Positions 63,112 to 64,000 of a stretch of DNA of 64,000 nucleotides are shown piece by piece; position 1 is the first letter of the stretch; the number at the start of each line of letters is the position of its first letter. A program made the position numbers and the translations under genes. Source of the DNA: Semisulcospira habei (taxonomy: Eukaryota > Mollusca > Gastropoda > Semisulcospiridae); NCBI GenBank assembly GCA_036245525.1, contig BTPG01000004.1:17364131-17428130 (forward strand), given 5' to 3'. The notes under the pieces are model-generated. The model made no database searches, had not been told where the DNA came from, and saw only the letters and a program-made list of their open reading frames with translations.

Positions 63112-64000
63112 CTAGGGGGGGGGCCTGTCGAAGCTGGTTCTTCACTGACTTCAGGAGATCCGCGCAGAGATGCAGAAGGGTATCCCGTCGCCAAAGATCA
63201 CAATTAGCGGCCGCCGCCATGGCGTTGGTGGAGGAGTGGTAGGCAGCCCAGTTGGCCGCTATCAGAATGGAATGGACTGCACATCGCGGAGAGGGGACGG
63301 CACCTCCAGATCCCAAGTTCCCTCCAGGCACTGCAAAGCCGCCTGGGTAGCCAACTCCTGAGCACACCAGCGAATTTCGCACTAAGGAAGCGATCCTGTC
63401 GAGCGGACGAGGCCAAGCTTTCAAGACACTTCTGCGGCCACCCGCCTGGACTAGGGCTGCCGCATCCACTACCGGGAGAGGGACGGCGAAGGCTTGAGAA
63501 TGTCCCGCGTACCAGGTCTGGCGGAAGCTCAAGTTAATCCCTGCAGGCCACCGTGAATCGGAGAAGAATCCCGCGTCGCCGAAGTTGTCGTGTCGTAACT
63601 GGTCGGAGAACACATCTGTGAGGTCCCGGAAGCCGGCCGGTTGAGGAAGGGACTTGCGGTGCTTGACGTGCCTTTGTGCGTCGACCATAGCGGAAGCCTG
63701 TCTCTTCATCGGGGGTGAAGGAGGACAGAAGTCGGGTGGGAGAAACTTCGCAATAAGCCGGGAGGCCTCATCCAAGGCGCTGATAGTCTGCGATCCGAGC
63801 GAAGGGCCGACGACGTCCAAGGAGGAGGAGGCGGACGAGAACGCTGACAGGCGGGAAGGGGATCCCACCGCCGAATCCCGCAGGAAGATGGCCGAAGCCG
63901 AATCCGTAGGATGAAGGCTGAGGTCATCCGGTTCCGAAGAACTAGACCGTCCCTCTCGTGAATGCGCCGAAAGGGGGGACGGGCTCCGAGAGAGCCGCAC
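62840..64000 (-). CDS. DIRS gag-like protein, copy C (start outside window)
   Basis: 386 codons, open to the window edge, so the N-terminal Cys-rich part is not seen. A Ser-rich start is followed by ALDEASRLIAKFLPPDFCPP, FGDAGFFSDSRWPAGINLSF, RQTWYAGHSQAFAVPLP, SILIAANWAAYHSSTNAMAA and an Arg/Pro-rich basic tail. It is colinear with copy B and is the longest intact DIRS frame here. Likely the RNA-binding capsid-like protein of the element, inferred from position. Confidence 0.75.
   Translation of the reverse strand: MRLSRSPSPLSAHSREGRSSSSEPDDLSLHPTDSASAIFLRDSAVGSPSRLSAFSSASSSLDVVGPSLGSQTISALDEASRLIAKFLPPDFCPPSPPMKRQASAMVDAQRHVKHRKSLPQPAGFRDLTDVFSDQLRHDNFGDAGFFSDSRWPAGINLSFRQTWYAGHSQAFAVPLPVVDAAALVQAGGRRSVLKAWPRPLDRIASLVRNSLVCSGVGYPGGFAVPGGNLGSGGAVPSPRCAVHSILIAANWAAYHSSTNAMAAAANCDLWRRDTLLHLCADLLKSVKNQLRQAPPLGGSQLFGDTWQSVKDSSKDLWPRPVSTPAATRFRGPRQAGGHAQRSSRPSLLPVGSARGRACPPQAPQPFPASRPSWSRGACRSGCSRAR

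Larger units (their letters stand above)
59380..64000 (-). mobile_element. DIRS-type retrotransposon, copy C (runs off the window)
   Basis: The best preserved copy: terminal repeat 59380-59725, tyrosine recombinase 59830-60953, pol C-terminal and RNase H 60895-62170, reverse transcriptase 62171-63111, and gag from 62840 past 64000. Gag and pol overlap, as is usual for DIRS elements. Several frame changes and one stop remain. Confidence 0.85.

Overview
The window looks like animal nuclear DNA. It has GT-AG introns, long microsatellites and heavy accumulation of several retrotransposon orders (LINE, Ty3/Gypsy LTR, DIRS-type tyrosine-recombinase elements), short retroposons with CCAA-type tails, and TTAA-flanked MITEs. 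The mix and the tail type fit a marine invertebrate, perhaps a mollusc, but that is an inference. No marker gene settles it. I saw no bacterial-style operons, rRNA, tRNA or CRISPR array.

The main host feature is one minus-strand gene. Seven exons (48048-48166, 27798-27954, 27112-27159, 10521-10670, 9557-9676, 8971-9092, 5932-6152) join in consistent phase into about 310 stop-free codons. They encode a charged, Glu/Gln/Arg-rich, probably coiled-coil protein followed by a Ser/Pro-rich part. Neither end of the gene lies clearly in the window. Almost everything else sits in its introns. A short plus-strand spliced unit (20452-20990), possibly CARD-like and possibly a pseudogene, lies inside the 16-kb intron.

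Region by region: 1-5.4 kb holds repeats, a 5'-truncated LINE and a decayed hAT transposase. 5.9-10.7 kb holds four host exons and a tandem-repeat element. 11-15 kb holds MITEs and a hAT-ended element. 15.5-19.2 kb is a broken LINE with a C-terminal zinc-finger-like module. 19.8-20.99 kb is the CpG-rich block and small gene. 21.2-22.3 kb is nested fold-back DNA. 23.7-24.6 kb is a minisatellite built on half a MITE. 25-28 kb holds MITEs and two host exons. 28-36.8 kb is DIRS copy A, carrying a full-length LINE and a short retroposon. 36.8-46.5 kb is a nest: a tandem-repeat element split by a LINE and then by a young Gypsy element, which carries a LINE 3' end. 47.5-50.2 kb holds a short retroposon, the first host exon and MITEs. 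50.3-56.7 kb is DIRS copy B, split by a 1.6-kb insertion. 57-58.1 kb is a repeat with an insertion whose empty site is also in this window. 59.4-64 kb is DIRS copy C, which runs off the edge.

The elements work as independent transposition systems. Several insertion histories can be read directly from target-site duplications or from empty versus filled copies. The sharpest molecular signal is a complete -1 frameshift cassette (slippery heptamer, spacer and H-type pseudoknot) at the Gypsy gag/pol junction. Most element genes are broken. I did not find a clearly new defence or metabolic system.
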